A stretch of 64,000 bases of DNA from Cordia subcordata (taxonomy: Eukaryota > Streptophyta > Magnoliopsida > Boraginales > Cordiaceae). The translations under genes and the position numbers were made by a program. The DNA is taken from positions 33,437,501 through 33,501,500 of the forward strand of contig JAPTOF010000001.1 of assembly GCA_028554755.1 (NCBI GenBank), given 5' to 3'. The notes below the pieces were generated by a model. The model saw nothing but the letters and a program-made list of their open reading frames with translations. It made no database searches and was not told the DNA's origin. Below, one piece after another: positions 39,301 through 50,800 of this stretch; the stretch's first letter is position 1; each line of letters begins with the position of its first letter.

Positions 39301-40289
39301 ACTGTTGCTTCTTTTTCTTACCATTGATCCAAAAGAAAAATGAAATTCGCATAAATAACTTGTCAAAAAGCAAATTTCAGCTAGTGGCAGTTGTGATAGA
39401 CTGATAGCCCTACGGTTTGATTGTATTTTCGAGTTGATCACCGATGTTACACAAGTAACTAGTCCCAACATTTCAAACTAACCCTCAAGTTGTCCCTTTG
39501 CATTATCCACACATGCTTATCCATCAAGTGATCGTCACGTTCATTTGGAATCTTTCACCACATTTAGACACAAAGGGACTACCAACACAGGATTAAGGAA
39601 AGATGGATGTTTGTAACTTTTTGAAACAAAAAACAATAAGGCCTAACTCGAAGAATCCAATCGAATAATAAACCACAAGAATTTCAATAGAGTTACAGCT
39701 CATCGTCTAAAGGTTAAACTTGTAAAGACGATATTGATGTATTAACAAGCCCCTCATGTGCAAGAGTGGCATGATTTATTTTCGACTTTTACATGTGGAC
39801 ATGCAGTTACAATGCAAATGGGCAATGGTGAGTTTCGAACCAATATCTTTCGAACTCTACCCACGCTTTAATACGTGATAGAGTTATATATATATTGGTG
39901 CATTTATTTATTGCATTAACAAATTTATCACCCAGGGCAAAAGAAGAAAAAGGGAAACTCACCCGGGCATACTTAACTTCATCAGGTGACAAAGACTGCT
40001 CAACAAGTCCTTGAGTCTCAGCATTCTCACTGGAGACTGAAACCTTTGGAATTGTCCAAAAGGAATGCCTTTTACAAGAAGAAGAAGAAGAAGAAGAAGA
40101 AGCCCGAGAGAAGTAAGGCGAGCCAAAAGATGGTGATGGAGATGATGACGGTGGTGGTGTTACGAGAGAAGTTGAGTGGGGAGAGTGATGATGAGGAGGA
40201 GGAGGGGTGGTTTCATGAGTTGTAAAGATACGTGAAAGGAAGGCAATGCCACCTGAAACTGAGCCTAGTGTTGCAGTGAAAATTGGCAT
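33308..40289 (-). CDS. SRRP1: Chloroplast S1-domain RNA-binding protein (SRRP1-like)
   Basis: Nuclear gene for a plastid RNA-binding protein with two S1 domains, like Arabidopsis SRRP1 (an RNA chaperone-type protein). Ten exons on the complement: 39963-40289, 38211-38370, 36401-36462, 35016-35175, 34812-34932, 34618-34699, 34409-34512, 33598-33676, 33462-33512, 33308-33391. All junctions are GT-AG and in phase, giving 409 aa. Residues 1 to about 95 are Ser/Pro/His-rich, as in a chloroplast transit peptide. I chose the ATG at 40289 because the frame-open ATG at 40364 would add a hydrophobic, secretory-like leader. S1 domain 1 spans about 126-197 ([12 protein letters not shown] to [10 protein letters not shown]) and S1 domain 2 about 211-288 ([19 protein letters not shown] to [14 protein letters not shown]). 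The C-terminal region ends RVLERVP. It lies 1.6 kb downstream of TOP3B on the same strand. Confidence 0.85.
36247..36339 (-). other. Candidate in-frame cassette exon in SRRP1 intron 3
   Basis: 93 bp (31 codons, no stop) bounded by AG on the 5' side and a GT donor (AAG|GTCAGT) on the 3' side. It is in the same phase as the flanking exons (phase 0 on both sides). Including it would insert residues beginning [10 protein letters not shown] between SVK and VIQADED, inside S1 domain 1. The upstream polypyrimidine tract is weak. Direct joining of the neighbours reproduces a normal S1 fold, so I treat the cassette as optional or fortuitous. Confidence 0.3.
36915..37082. repeat. 84-bp tandem duplication in SRRP1 intron 2
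   Basis: Two units, 36915-36998 and 36999-37082, each starting CCTGCAGAAACTTTC and almost identical. The overlapping open frames seen on the minus strand are a by-product of the repeat and not genes. Confidence 0.9.
39064..39286 (+). mobile_element. tRNA-derived SINE
   Basis: A 223-bp element in intron 1 of the SRRP1-like gene, antisense to it. It has an internal RNA polymerase III promoter: A box TAGCTCAGTGG (39073-39083) and B box GAGTTCGAGTC (39115-39125). A G-rich stretch and a long tail of TAA/CAA units follow. It is flanked by a perfect 15-bp target duplication AACTGCAACCTTGAA (39049-39063, 39287-39301), which fits LINE-driven insertion. The tRNA-like head has no acceptor-stem pairing or proper 3' end, so it is not a working tRNA gene. 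Confidence 0.9.
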
Positions 40290-40571
40290 TTTGTGTGATT
40301 TGTGAGAAGAGAGCAACAAGTGTAGAAAGGAAAGAGAGAGCAATGCAATACAAACTGTGAGCATTTCGTTAGTTGATGATGGTGGGGGGGGGGGGTTGAA
40401 ACTCCTTTTTTTTTTCTTTTTTTTTTTTTTTTGGGTGAGTCTTGTGGATTTGGTTGGAGTGACGTGTGATGATAACAGAACACAAAAGTTTTCAGAGTAC
40501 TTAGGAATTTCGGATCATCTTTTGGTGTCAGAAGTGCATCACACCCACATATGTACTTCGTGGGACCCTCT

Positions 40572-40610
<39 letters not shown>

Positions 40611-41894
40611 TAATTTCGTTTAGTATAATTTGGTTGATTGCATTTCTCTATATCATTCTTTTTTGGGTAAAAATAAATTATAATAATGCAAACTAAAACT
40701 ATCCACAATGACCCCAAAAAAAAAAATAGTAAAATTATCCACAATGAGCCCCCCCCAAAAAAAAAGAGTAGAATTATCCAATCCCCATATGGGATAAACA
40801 AGTTATGGTGATCATCACATCTCTAACGATCTCACTAGGCCAAGGGGTACATTGCAATACCTATGAATAGGAAGGCTGTTTTGCAAATATTCTTTGGCCA
40901 TCGAATTAGCGGATTGATTTTTATTACGGGAACAAACTTGAATGATCAATCATTTTTTTTTACTTTTTTTTTTTAAGAAGACCCTAAATATTGGCCAAAA
41001 TTAGGCTAACTCCGTGAGATTTCAAACTAGTTAAAGCTTCAACCAAACCTAGCTATGGCGTCAATCTCATTTCTCACGTCATACGATTTGTTATATCTCA
41101 ATTTGGAACTCGTAAAAAATGTTTTCAAAATGGTGCCCCTCAATGTCAAGAAACGAAATTTGACACCCAATATGAAGTGCTATAGAATAATTGTAAACTC
41201 TTCCATCAATTAGATTTATTGAAAATTTTGTAATTTTCGAACAAAACTTTTATAGATCAAAATCAAAAAGTCATAGGTTAAGACTAAAAATTTATAAGTC
41301 AAGAACAAAGAAATTTACCTATATATTTTTGTAGTTTTCAAACAAAAATTCTTATAAAAACTTTTATTCGATATACAAATTTTTTGTCTTGACCTATAAA
41401 ATTTTTGTTCGAAAACCACAAAATTTTCAATTAGACTGACTGATGAAAGAATTTCCCGAGAATAATATTTCTTAGTACTAGTACACTATTTGATAGTTGA
41501 AGTAACAATTACTAAAGATGTTTAAAAGTCCATATCCACCATACTATCTTTATTTCATGTCATCTCTCTAACCTAATCTCACGATCTTTAGGAAGAAGTT
41601 AAGTGTTTATCGACCACAAAGCACACAAAAAAATAGCTCCCAAGTATCTCACCTCTATCATCCTCAACTAGAGGGAGCACAAATTTAAACTGTAAGCTAA
41701 TCAAGTGAAACGTAAACAGGACCATTCTTGGCATCATCGAGAACTAGATAATTAACCGTTACATCTTCATTTCAAGTACTATCAACAGGTGCAAAATTCT
41801 ATTAAACCAAGCTTGTAAGTGGAAAACAAACGAGCCATTTTGACAAAACAAATAGTTTACCAGGATTGAGGTCAGTGAGATTAACCAGATACAC
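40290..41894. other. Intergenic: SRRP1 promoter side and TOP3B 3' flank
   Basis: Contains the SRRP1 5' UTR and promoter on the minus strand, a G10 run near 40382, long T runs at 40407-40432, an AT microsatellite at about 40574-40604, C-rich runs near 40750 and a foldback repeat at 41198-41454. The 3' UTR of TOP3B (minus strand) must begin left of 41895. No protein gene is supported. Confidence 0.5.
41198..41454. repeat. Foldback repeat (MITE-like hairpin)
   Basis: The left arm (about 41198-41260) and right arm (about 41392-41454) are inverted copies of about 62 bp. Both contain ATTGAAAATTTTGT and TTTTCGAACAAAA. The loop is about 130 bp. No clear target duplication or family-specific end was found. 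Confidence 0.6.
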
Positions 41895-44800
41895 TCAGAA
41901 ATCTCGGAAACTCATTTTAGGGTCTTGTTGTTTCTTATTGCTCCGCCCTCTTCCGCTATGCCCTCCTCGTTTTCCCTTTCCCCTTCCTCTCCCCCTCGCA
42001 CGTCTAGGAAACGATTTTCCATGCTTCATCTCTACAAGTGAATGGAGCAGCTCATCGCAAAGAATGCACCCTTTATGTAGGGTAGCTCCATCCTTTAAAG
42101 GTGTTGTCTTCTTATTGAAGTCCACTTCGATGATAGCGGAGTCACATTCAGGACACTGATCCGGAGTTGTATTTATTCGATGAGCACCTTCAGGAAGGAA
42201 AACAAGACAATTGCACATGTTGCAATACAGCCTCCATTTAGGAGCACTGACAGGATCAAGGACTAGTGTACCACTGCATTCGGGACAGGCGCAGACACCT
42301 TGTGATATCATAGAATGCCTACATGTCGGATGTGGGCAAAGGAAGCAAGGCATGCCGACTCCCTTTCCTGACTTGACTGAATTACCAGCTTTAGTGGCAC
42401 CAAATAACGTGTCGATGCCCTCAAAGGGAGGAGAGTTATAGCAGTATGGACAAAATGGGAAGGACTTGCCCTCTGGCCCAGGCATGGAGAAAATCAAAAG
42501 CTCAAAGTTATCCAGAGGGCAGATAAGCTCCTTGTAGAGCTGCAAAATGAGTGAAGAGAGTTAATGAATATAATCCAAGTTCATATATTTCTACGTCAAA
42601 CATAACAGAGAGATGATTCAAAGGAAAACAACTAAAAGAATACCAAGTAGCATGAGTCAAGAAATCAACATCTTGGTTGCAATATCATGGCCTCAAGATC
42701 TCTCTACCCAAGACTGACTAGACAAGCATTGTTATCCACAAATGAAGCGCTTTTTCCTCTTGGAAGCAATCCATGAAGAAAACGAGCAACTGAAATAAGA
42801 ATAAAACTTCATCCATCTTCTCACGTGTTGCATCAGACTTTCCAATTGCGATACCAAGAAACAAGAGTGGCTTTTGCTGGAAGGGGAGAATGAGAACATT
42901 CTGGGCCTCGTTCAAATTTGATCTTCAATGATAAGTAGCATTACACATGTTGTTTTTGGTTAATACACACATCAACTGTTTCAAGTAACTGGTTTCTTAT
43001 GACCCCAATTATTGTTGATCAATCTCATGTAGGCATCGTTAGCACATTATCAATATCATAGAAACTAAGCACTGAAAGTTAACCATAGATGAGAGACAGA
43101 TTCCCTACTTAAAGTTTATCAATTATAAATGTTATAGTTAAATTCCACATACCCCCCTATAATTTTTATATTTTATTTTCTTATGATTTATCGACTAGGC
43201 TGTATCATACATTCATCATTCCCTCATCTAGGCACTTTAAGGGCCAACCTTATTGCCTAATTCTACGCCTGTATATCCATCACCTCCTTCAACATGGACA
43301 AGGCCATCTATCAACAAGCAAACCAAGTCAGAAACCATAATCTCACTTTCTTTGCTTTACGGAAACCAAGCCGTGGCCCAATACTTTGCTACACCAAAGC
43401 ACTAGCTTCTTGTCCAATCTAGAGCACCATATTTGGCAACTCATAGAACCACCAAATTCACACATTGCCATTTTATAGAAAAGCACTCGTGTCATCATTC
43501 CCCCAACTAAATAACCAATGTCATCATCTCCAACTAAGCTGATTTTGCCCTCTAAAATCACCATCAGTTAACCATTCTTGTTAATCTCATACAAGACCAA
43601 GAAAAGATGACACACTTGTTATTCATCGCCACCCAACACCACCTACAAGCATCACCATCGATCTTCATCATGTATGCATCTATGTGCATGCTTCTGCCAG
43701 CATGTGTGCAATTGTATCCTGCTGATAAGCAACACAACCTAAAGCTATAAGTGTCTAGAAGATTCAGTCAACTCAGCAGTTTGGTTAAATAGCATCTGGG
43801 AATTGGTTATGATATGTTGCACATTACACGTGCTACAATACCAGAGTTAGTTATAGCACATGGGAAACAGTTATTAGATGCCTGATGCTCAAGGCAGTTA
43901 GGACTGTCTATAAATACACACATTTACCTGAACTCGTTCATAATAACATATGCTTTTAGATTTTGATCTTATCTTAAAATAAAGAATTGTGATTTTGGCA
44001 ACCTGGAGGAGCAGTGATTGCACAGCACAAGGGGACAAGTCGCATGTAAGGGGTAGAGGCAATCCCATGTATAGATGTAGGAGCAAAAATAACTCAAGGG
44101 TTCAAAGGTTGCAATGCACCTGACCAAAATAAATAAAGGTTTTACTATTGATAAATTTGTGTTAACAATTTTGTTTAAATCTGTTAACCACAATAAAGAA
44201 ATAAACCAATATCCTCTCTATAACCTTAAGCTTTTAGATGAGGTGGTAACTCAAGATGGTATTAGAGCCTGGAAGTCAAACGGCACAAGTTCGATCCTTA
44301 CCGCCATCCATATAAAAAATATTAAATTGTCTACGTGCAAGCTCTAAACAAATCACGCTGCACGTGAGAGGGCGTGTTAACCACAATAAATAAATAAACC
44401 AATATCCTCTCTATAAGCTTAAACTTTTAGATGAGGTGGTAACTTTAAGAATATCAATCATGTGTAAGTTGCATGATTTTCCCTGTGGAAATATTTGCCA
44501 GATGGTTAGTTGCATGATTTTCTCTGTGGAAATATTTGCCAGATGGTTAACTATCAGATCAATTAACACTTTCAGATTGAGCTCCAAGCCTCTATTTGGC
44601 AGAACAAAATTCCAGATAGTTCCAGACCCCCCGGCACTCAAATCAAAGCACACACTTCTCCATGTCCTCTATTTTGCAGTTTTCTACTGTTGTGATTTAA
44701 ATTAATGTTACTCCTTTTCCATTGAATTCGTCTTGCATTGAACTGTGGCTACTGGTGATATGGTGAAGTTTACAACACATGATGCACTTGCAGTTCTTGA

Positions 44801-47800
44801 ACACTAATGATAGGTAACACAAAAGAGTTCCTCAACATCAACAGGCTTTTCATTTCGAGCTTCAACAAACAATTGAAAAGGACAGAAATCCTACAGTTAG
44901 TTCTTTACCTAAGCAGCAACGTAGCATTGCCAGTGTGTTTTCCATTCAATGGCTCAACCTAGCTCTCCTACTACTATTCTTGTATTCCATATCAATTCCT
45001 AGATGCTAATAGTTTTACTTATCTCATTAGTCATTATGTAATTTAAAGCTTGCTGGGCTTTCACATACAGGGTCTCAACCACATACCTGTATAAGTCCCT
45101 AGGTATTCTCAACAAAAAGTTCTCATGATGTTTAATTCTGACTAAAACAATGACATGATAGATTATCAAATAGCATATAGTCAAAACAATGAGATTACTC
45201 GCTAAAATAAGTGAATTTCTCAATTCTAATCAATTAGGCATATTCTGCCAGTTATTTTGAGATATATATCCGGAAATGCCGATAGATATCTTATTGGCAC
45301 CATATCACTTACTTTGATTGCACCCTTCTGAGGAACATAATAAACTTCTTCGCAGGCACTGCAATAAAGACGTGATGGTTGTGTGGAGATGTACTTCATA
45401 TACCGCAAGCATTTCCCACATTTGCTTAGAAGACGTCCAGAATCTGAGAGGGGAGAAAACTGGGCTTCAAATAATGCATCCATGTTGTCAATCTGCATGG
45501 AGAAGGTTATGGGGTTCAGAATAGCACCTTAAGTAGACTCAAGAAATATTGTAGAAACTTGACTACTCTACACCTAAAGATATCCACCTCCCAATCTGGA
45601 TTGAGCAGATCTTGATATGGCAATTGCAATTTTCTTAACAGATCTTTTAAGGTGGCATTAGATTTTCTCCACATAAAAGCATGATATCTTCAGTTAGGCA
45701 TGTCTCTCCCCTTTATTGGTCCACTTGAAATTCCAATTAAATATTCTTTCCATCATGGACTGAATGTGGTAACTTGACAATGGAGAAAGGGCAGAGTTGA
45801 AAATATGTTGCATTCCATGTGATAAACCAAACTTTCTAATATTTAAACATCAAACTTAGTAACTGGCTTATGTTGTATTCCATATGATCAGCAGCATTAA
45901 AAGTTAGGACAAACCGAACTTTCTAATATTTAAACACCAAACTTAGTAGAGCCAGAACGTAGAATGGTGACTCCCTCATTCATTTCATAGAAGCCAACTC
46001 CTTGACAAGTGAGTCAATTCCATAAGCCAGTCAATTAGAAAAGGGATTTCTATCATCAAATCAACTTAATGAACATGACATGGTTTAGTCTGCAGTATTC
46101 TAAAAGAAGTGCATGTAAGAAAGGAAGTAGAATTCTTTAAACAAAATTATCTGATGATCTCATTCGATGTCTAAAGAGAAGCCAAAGTATCATATCACCT
46201 GTTTAACAAAGTAACTGAACTTCCTCTTAAATTGTCCAAGTGCATGCTGCACAACCAGAGAATGATCTGCTTGGCCTTTAGCTATAAGAGAAATTTGGTG
46301 CTCGATGAAACTTCGGATATCAGGCAAACAGAGATCCGGATCTATACATTGATATCCCCTTACCAGGCTGATGCCTAAAGCTGTTGGAACCAACCTCCTT
46401 CCAGCCTGCACCTGCAATTTAGAGAGAGGACTATACCTTCAAGTGAAAAGACTTATAGTATATTCGTAACACATGCAGCACATGCACAAATCGATTTGCA
46501 AAAGGAAAATTGCAAACCTGCACATAATTGCGTTCACAGATGTTGTTGATATGTACAGGAATTGATGCATCTGTTCCTATTCCATTCTTTTCCATTAAAG
46601 AGATCAGCTCACTTTCACTGAGGTAATCTGGAGGTAGTGTCTTTCCCTGCGAATTTCAATAGAACCGGACAGGCTTTTAGTTACTAAAAATCAAAATGGA
46701 GGAAAATGAATACAAAATTGTCTAATTGGGTAGCATCACACATATAAGTGCTTATATTGAAGCTAAGATGGTGGTAGAGATGCAAGCATGCATATAGACA
46801 TATGCACAATATACAGAGTATGTGAGTTCCTAAACAAAAGAATTCCTGGCAACAACACTTGTGGAGGTTGACAATCAGAATAAGACAAAGGTAATAAGTG
46901 CACCATACAGAAAAGGTTACGTGATTATTATGTATATATTAATCTGAACTAGAAACTTAGAAAGACAATGAAGAAATGTTTGAAAAACATAGCTCGTTCA
47001 CATTTAAATTAAATTAAGGACTTAAAACCATACCTCATCTAGGTCAACTTTAGAAACTTCTATTTTTTCTCCTTCACAGAACTGAGGCAGAGTTTTTTCT
47101 GTCACAGCCAACCATGGCATCACTGATGTGAATCCTTTTTCAGTAACCTGTTGTCCGATGCAATGGAAGACTTCTCCACCAACTTCAAAGGTAATTTTCG
47201 TCCTGGAGTCAAATTGAAATTTGAATTTTATCTTTTAGCTGCAACCACTTATGAAGCAGTTTGAGACATAATATGATAGAGGCCATATGAACTGAAGCAT
47301 GTGAAGGTTCTCATCAAGTTAAGTGCCACAGCCTTCCAGCTTCAAGGCGTTCAACTAAGAGGTGTGTGCAATCTCCTAACGCAATATGTTTATATTCGGA
47401 AGCACTTGACCACAGCTCTTGTTATGTTTTGAAACTATGAAACTTGGACATAAGGCTTCTCATTCCCGTCAAGGCAGAATTATTCAAGACAAGATTTTAC
47501 ATGATGGATTCCAAATGATGTGATTCATGAAAAAGGGGAGGAGACATCAATTAAGATAAGATGAGGGAGAACCATTAGAGAATGTTTGGTTGTCGAAGGA
47601 GGAGACAGTGGTCAGGAGGTGCAAAAGTATAAAGATTGTCTACCACAAAAAGAGTACAGGGAGACCTAAGATGTCTTGTATAGTGTTTATCTCTAGAGTT
47701 AACAAAAAAGATGGCTCTCAACGAGACTGAGCAATGTCAGCAAACTCATATAGCCAAACCATAATTGTTCATATCCATGTAATACAAATCGTAACATATG

Positions 47801-50800
47801 TCGATTCATGTAAGTATCTTGACAAATCTTACATTTAGCCCTCTTATTTAAAAGCTTAAGCTATTACAGAGGGGTTCATTTGATTATTTATGAACTTCAA
47901 CAGGCCTCCTAGCATTGCGTGGATAAACTCTTTTAAAGGAGAACTGAATCCATGACCAATTGGTAATATGAATTCTGGTACTATATTAAATGACCCCCTC
48001 ATCTAAAAGCTTGAACTATTAGAAAGAGATTTATTTAACTATTCATTAACTTCAACACTGATAAGACCAAACCTATCCCAAGACAGAAGCCCACTTGTAA
48101 CGTAATTGTGAAAAATATATAAAACATAAAATATGAGAGAAAATATGAAATTGTTAAGATAGTTGGAGCCACCACTAATGGTGGCTCTAGAAGCAAAATA
48201 CTCATAAAGACCACATTGTGAATTGTTAATGTGTCATGGATACAATAGAAGAGCCTATTTATAGGCACGATAACTTGGTGAGCAAGACTAGAAGCTAAAC
48301 TAATAAGGTAACTAGAATTCTAAGGAAACTAAAATAATAAAGAAACCAATTTGACTAATTACCTAATCTAGACCATTGCCTAATTTAATACCATACGATA
48401 AGGAAATACATTAATAACTAAAATATTCTTCAACAGTAATAAACCTGTAAAAAACTAAAAGAGATAAGGGTCATGTAACATAATTACTAGACAGACAAAA
48501 AACAATAGGAAAAAAAGCAACCTACTTGGATCTAGAGACAATTTTCTATGCCTATGATCAACTATTCTTGCTATGGAGAACCCCATTCTGCATCAACCAA
48601 TGTTTGCTAGGGAGAAGATCATTACATACACTATTTGATTACTTTTGAGTTTTGACTAATTAAAGCCAAGACACAAAGTTGACTAAATGAAATTCTGCCC
48701 ACTATCACGCCTCTTTGCCTAAAACACAACAAAAGACCAAATGAAAAAGCTTAACTAGTCTTCAAGACACTAAATTAACTGAATGAAGTTCTGCGTTTTG
48801 CCTAAGTTCGTGTTCTGGAAACACAATATTCTCCTAAAACACAACACCCCCCCCCCCCCCCAAAAATCCAAACCAAAAAAAGAAAAAAGAAAACAAAACA
48901 AAAAAAGAATCCCAACTTAGTGTGTTCAGCTGAATATAGGCAGACCCAAATTAGTGTCTTCAAGACATGACTGTTACGTGGCAATAAGCTGTCACATGTG
49001 CAACGCCATGTCAACTTCAGCAACCTTCAATTCGTGTGTTCACACTAAGTCGACCTAGGTGGTCATTTTACTCATTACTTTCAAAAGTTTAGTTATTTTT
49101 GGTCATTACTTATAGTTCAGTATGCTAAACTACTAGTTACTTCTCTCAGTTCACATCGTGGACTTTAACTACCCAAGAACATAGAAAACAAAAGAAAATT
49201 TGAAAAAATAAAGGATAAAAAGAACAATATTTGCAGTAACATAATAGTGTACTTATGCCAGCAATGAAAACCAAAGAGATACTGATAAAAGAATGAAAGC
49301 TTAACCTTTTATATTTGCAATCAGCAGACAGAGTGCCTAAGAAATGTTGACATACATACTGGTACAGTCTCCAAGCATCATGTCCCATCATTTCCTCGGA
49401 AGCTGAACGCATTGGAGTTATTGGAGGGTGGTCACCTGCATCAGTTCCTGATCGTGGCTTTACAAAACCAACAGTCAAAAGCTTCTGTATGTAATCACCG
49501 AAAACCGGATTCTGCACCAGTGCTCCAAGAGTTCCTCTGAAGTCAAATGAACCAGGATATGCTGTGCTTTCGGTTCGTGGATAGCTTAGCAGATTCAACC
49601 GAAAAGTAGTAGGAAAAAGTTAATGAGTATTCCTAAAATGAAACAGAGCAGGATCATATGAAGATGCTGTAATGCTTTCCAAAAAATGTGTTTAAGCAGT
49701 TCCTACTCCTGATGTGGTATTGTCAGATGGCATACTAACAATTACTATCTATATAGCCAACACTGGAACAACTCTTCCTTGCAATAAATGAAGCAGCGAC
49801 AGAATGAAATATCCAAGTCCACTTCTGTTTCAGTTTACAAAAGAAGAAGACAATATCTTGTTTATAGACATATTTCAGATAGTAATCCAACTCTAAGAGA
49901 CACAAAGTAAATGCATAATATTTCGTTTGAAAAAGACAATCATGTAAACAATAACTAGCTAATCAAAGATATAGATTTTGCAACACAACATTGCAAAGTC
50001 ATGTAGAAGTAGACAGAAAAGAGTAGTTCTTCCAAATAAAAGATTTCTTCAAATGTAGCAAAATTTGAAAAGAGATTAATCAATTTTTCTACCTTCTCAA
50101 TCCCTGAACAATTTGCAGAAAATGAAATATAAAAGAAGCTTCCTACTTCCAATCAGATCTAACAATAAATTAAGAACAAGCTAGAAAAAGAACTGTAAAC
50201 TTTTGAACCTGCCCAAGTTTTACTGGAGAGATCACTATAGGAAAATGTTGAATCATTGTCATTGTCTTGAAGATTCCAACCAAGCCCATTATTGGATTGA
50301 AGAAAATCTCTATACTTAACTCTTTTGTATGTTAAACGTCCAAAAGCATGGTACATGCACAACAAGTGAATGCTTAGAATATGGTTTCCACCAAGGAAGA
50401 AAATGCTAATAAAAAGTGCAAAGTCTATCAACCTTTTGCGTCACTCTAGATCATGTATATAAGAAGAGTGTAGAGGGAAGAACATTTGTACTAAAACACG
50501 TACTCAAAAATGAACAATCTGCAAGTTATACATGTTTCAGACATTAAAAAGACAAGACATTAGTATTACTAGAACAAAAATATCAAGATAAGATATTGTG
50601 GAAAAACACAATTTGCTATGTGCGGGAAACCTGATGAAACCTTGAGTATACAGGCGCTCAGCCAGTTGCATTGCTAACTGAGGACCAAACCCTAATGCAC
50701 TTGAAGCAACCTGAAATTAGTCAATGAATCATCATCACCATCCAATTAATTTGTGCTACATTTTAAATTTTACTCAAATTTTTCCCATTAAATCCTAATT

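Noticed and set aside
39169..39471. Ile/Val/Tyr-rich open frames
   Set aside because: They are the translated TAA/CAA tail of the SINE.
40289..40364. Upstream ATG as start of the SRRP1-like protein
   Set aside because: It would add a hydrophobic leader (MLTVCIALLSLSFLHLLL) unlike a plastid transit peptide. The next ATG gives a typical Ser/Pro-rich transit peptide.
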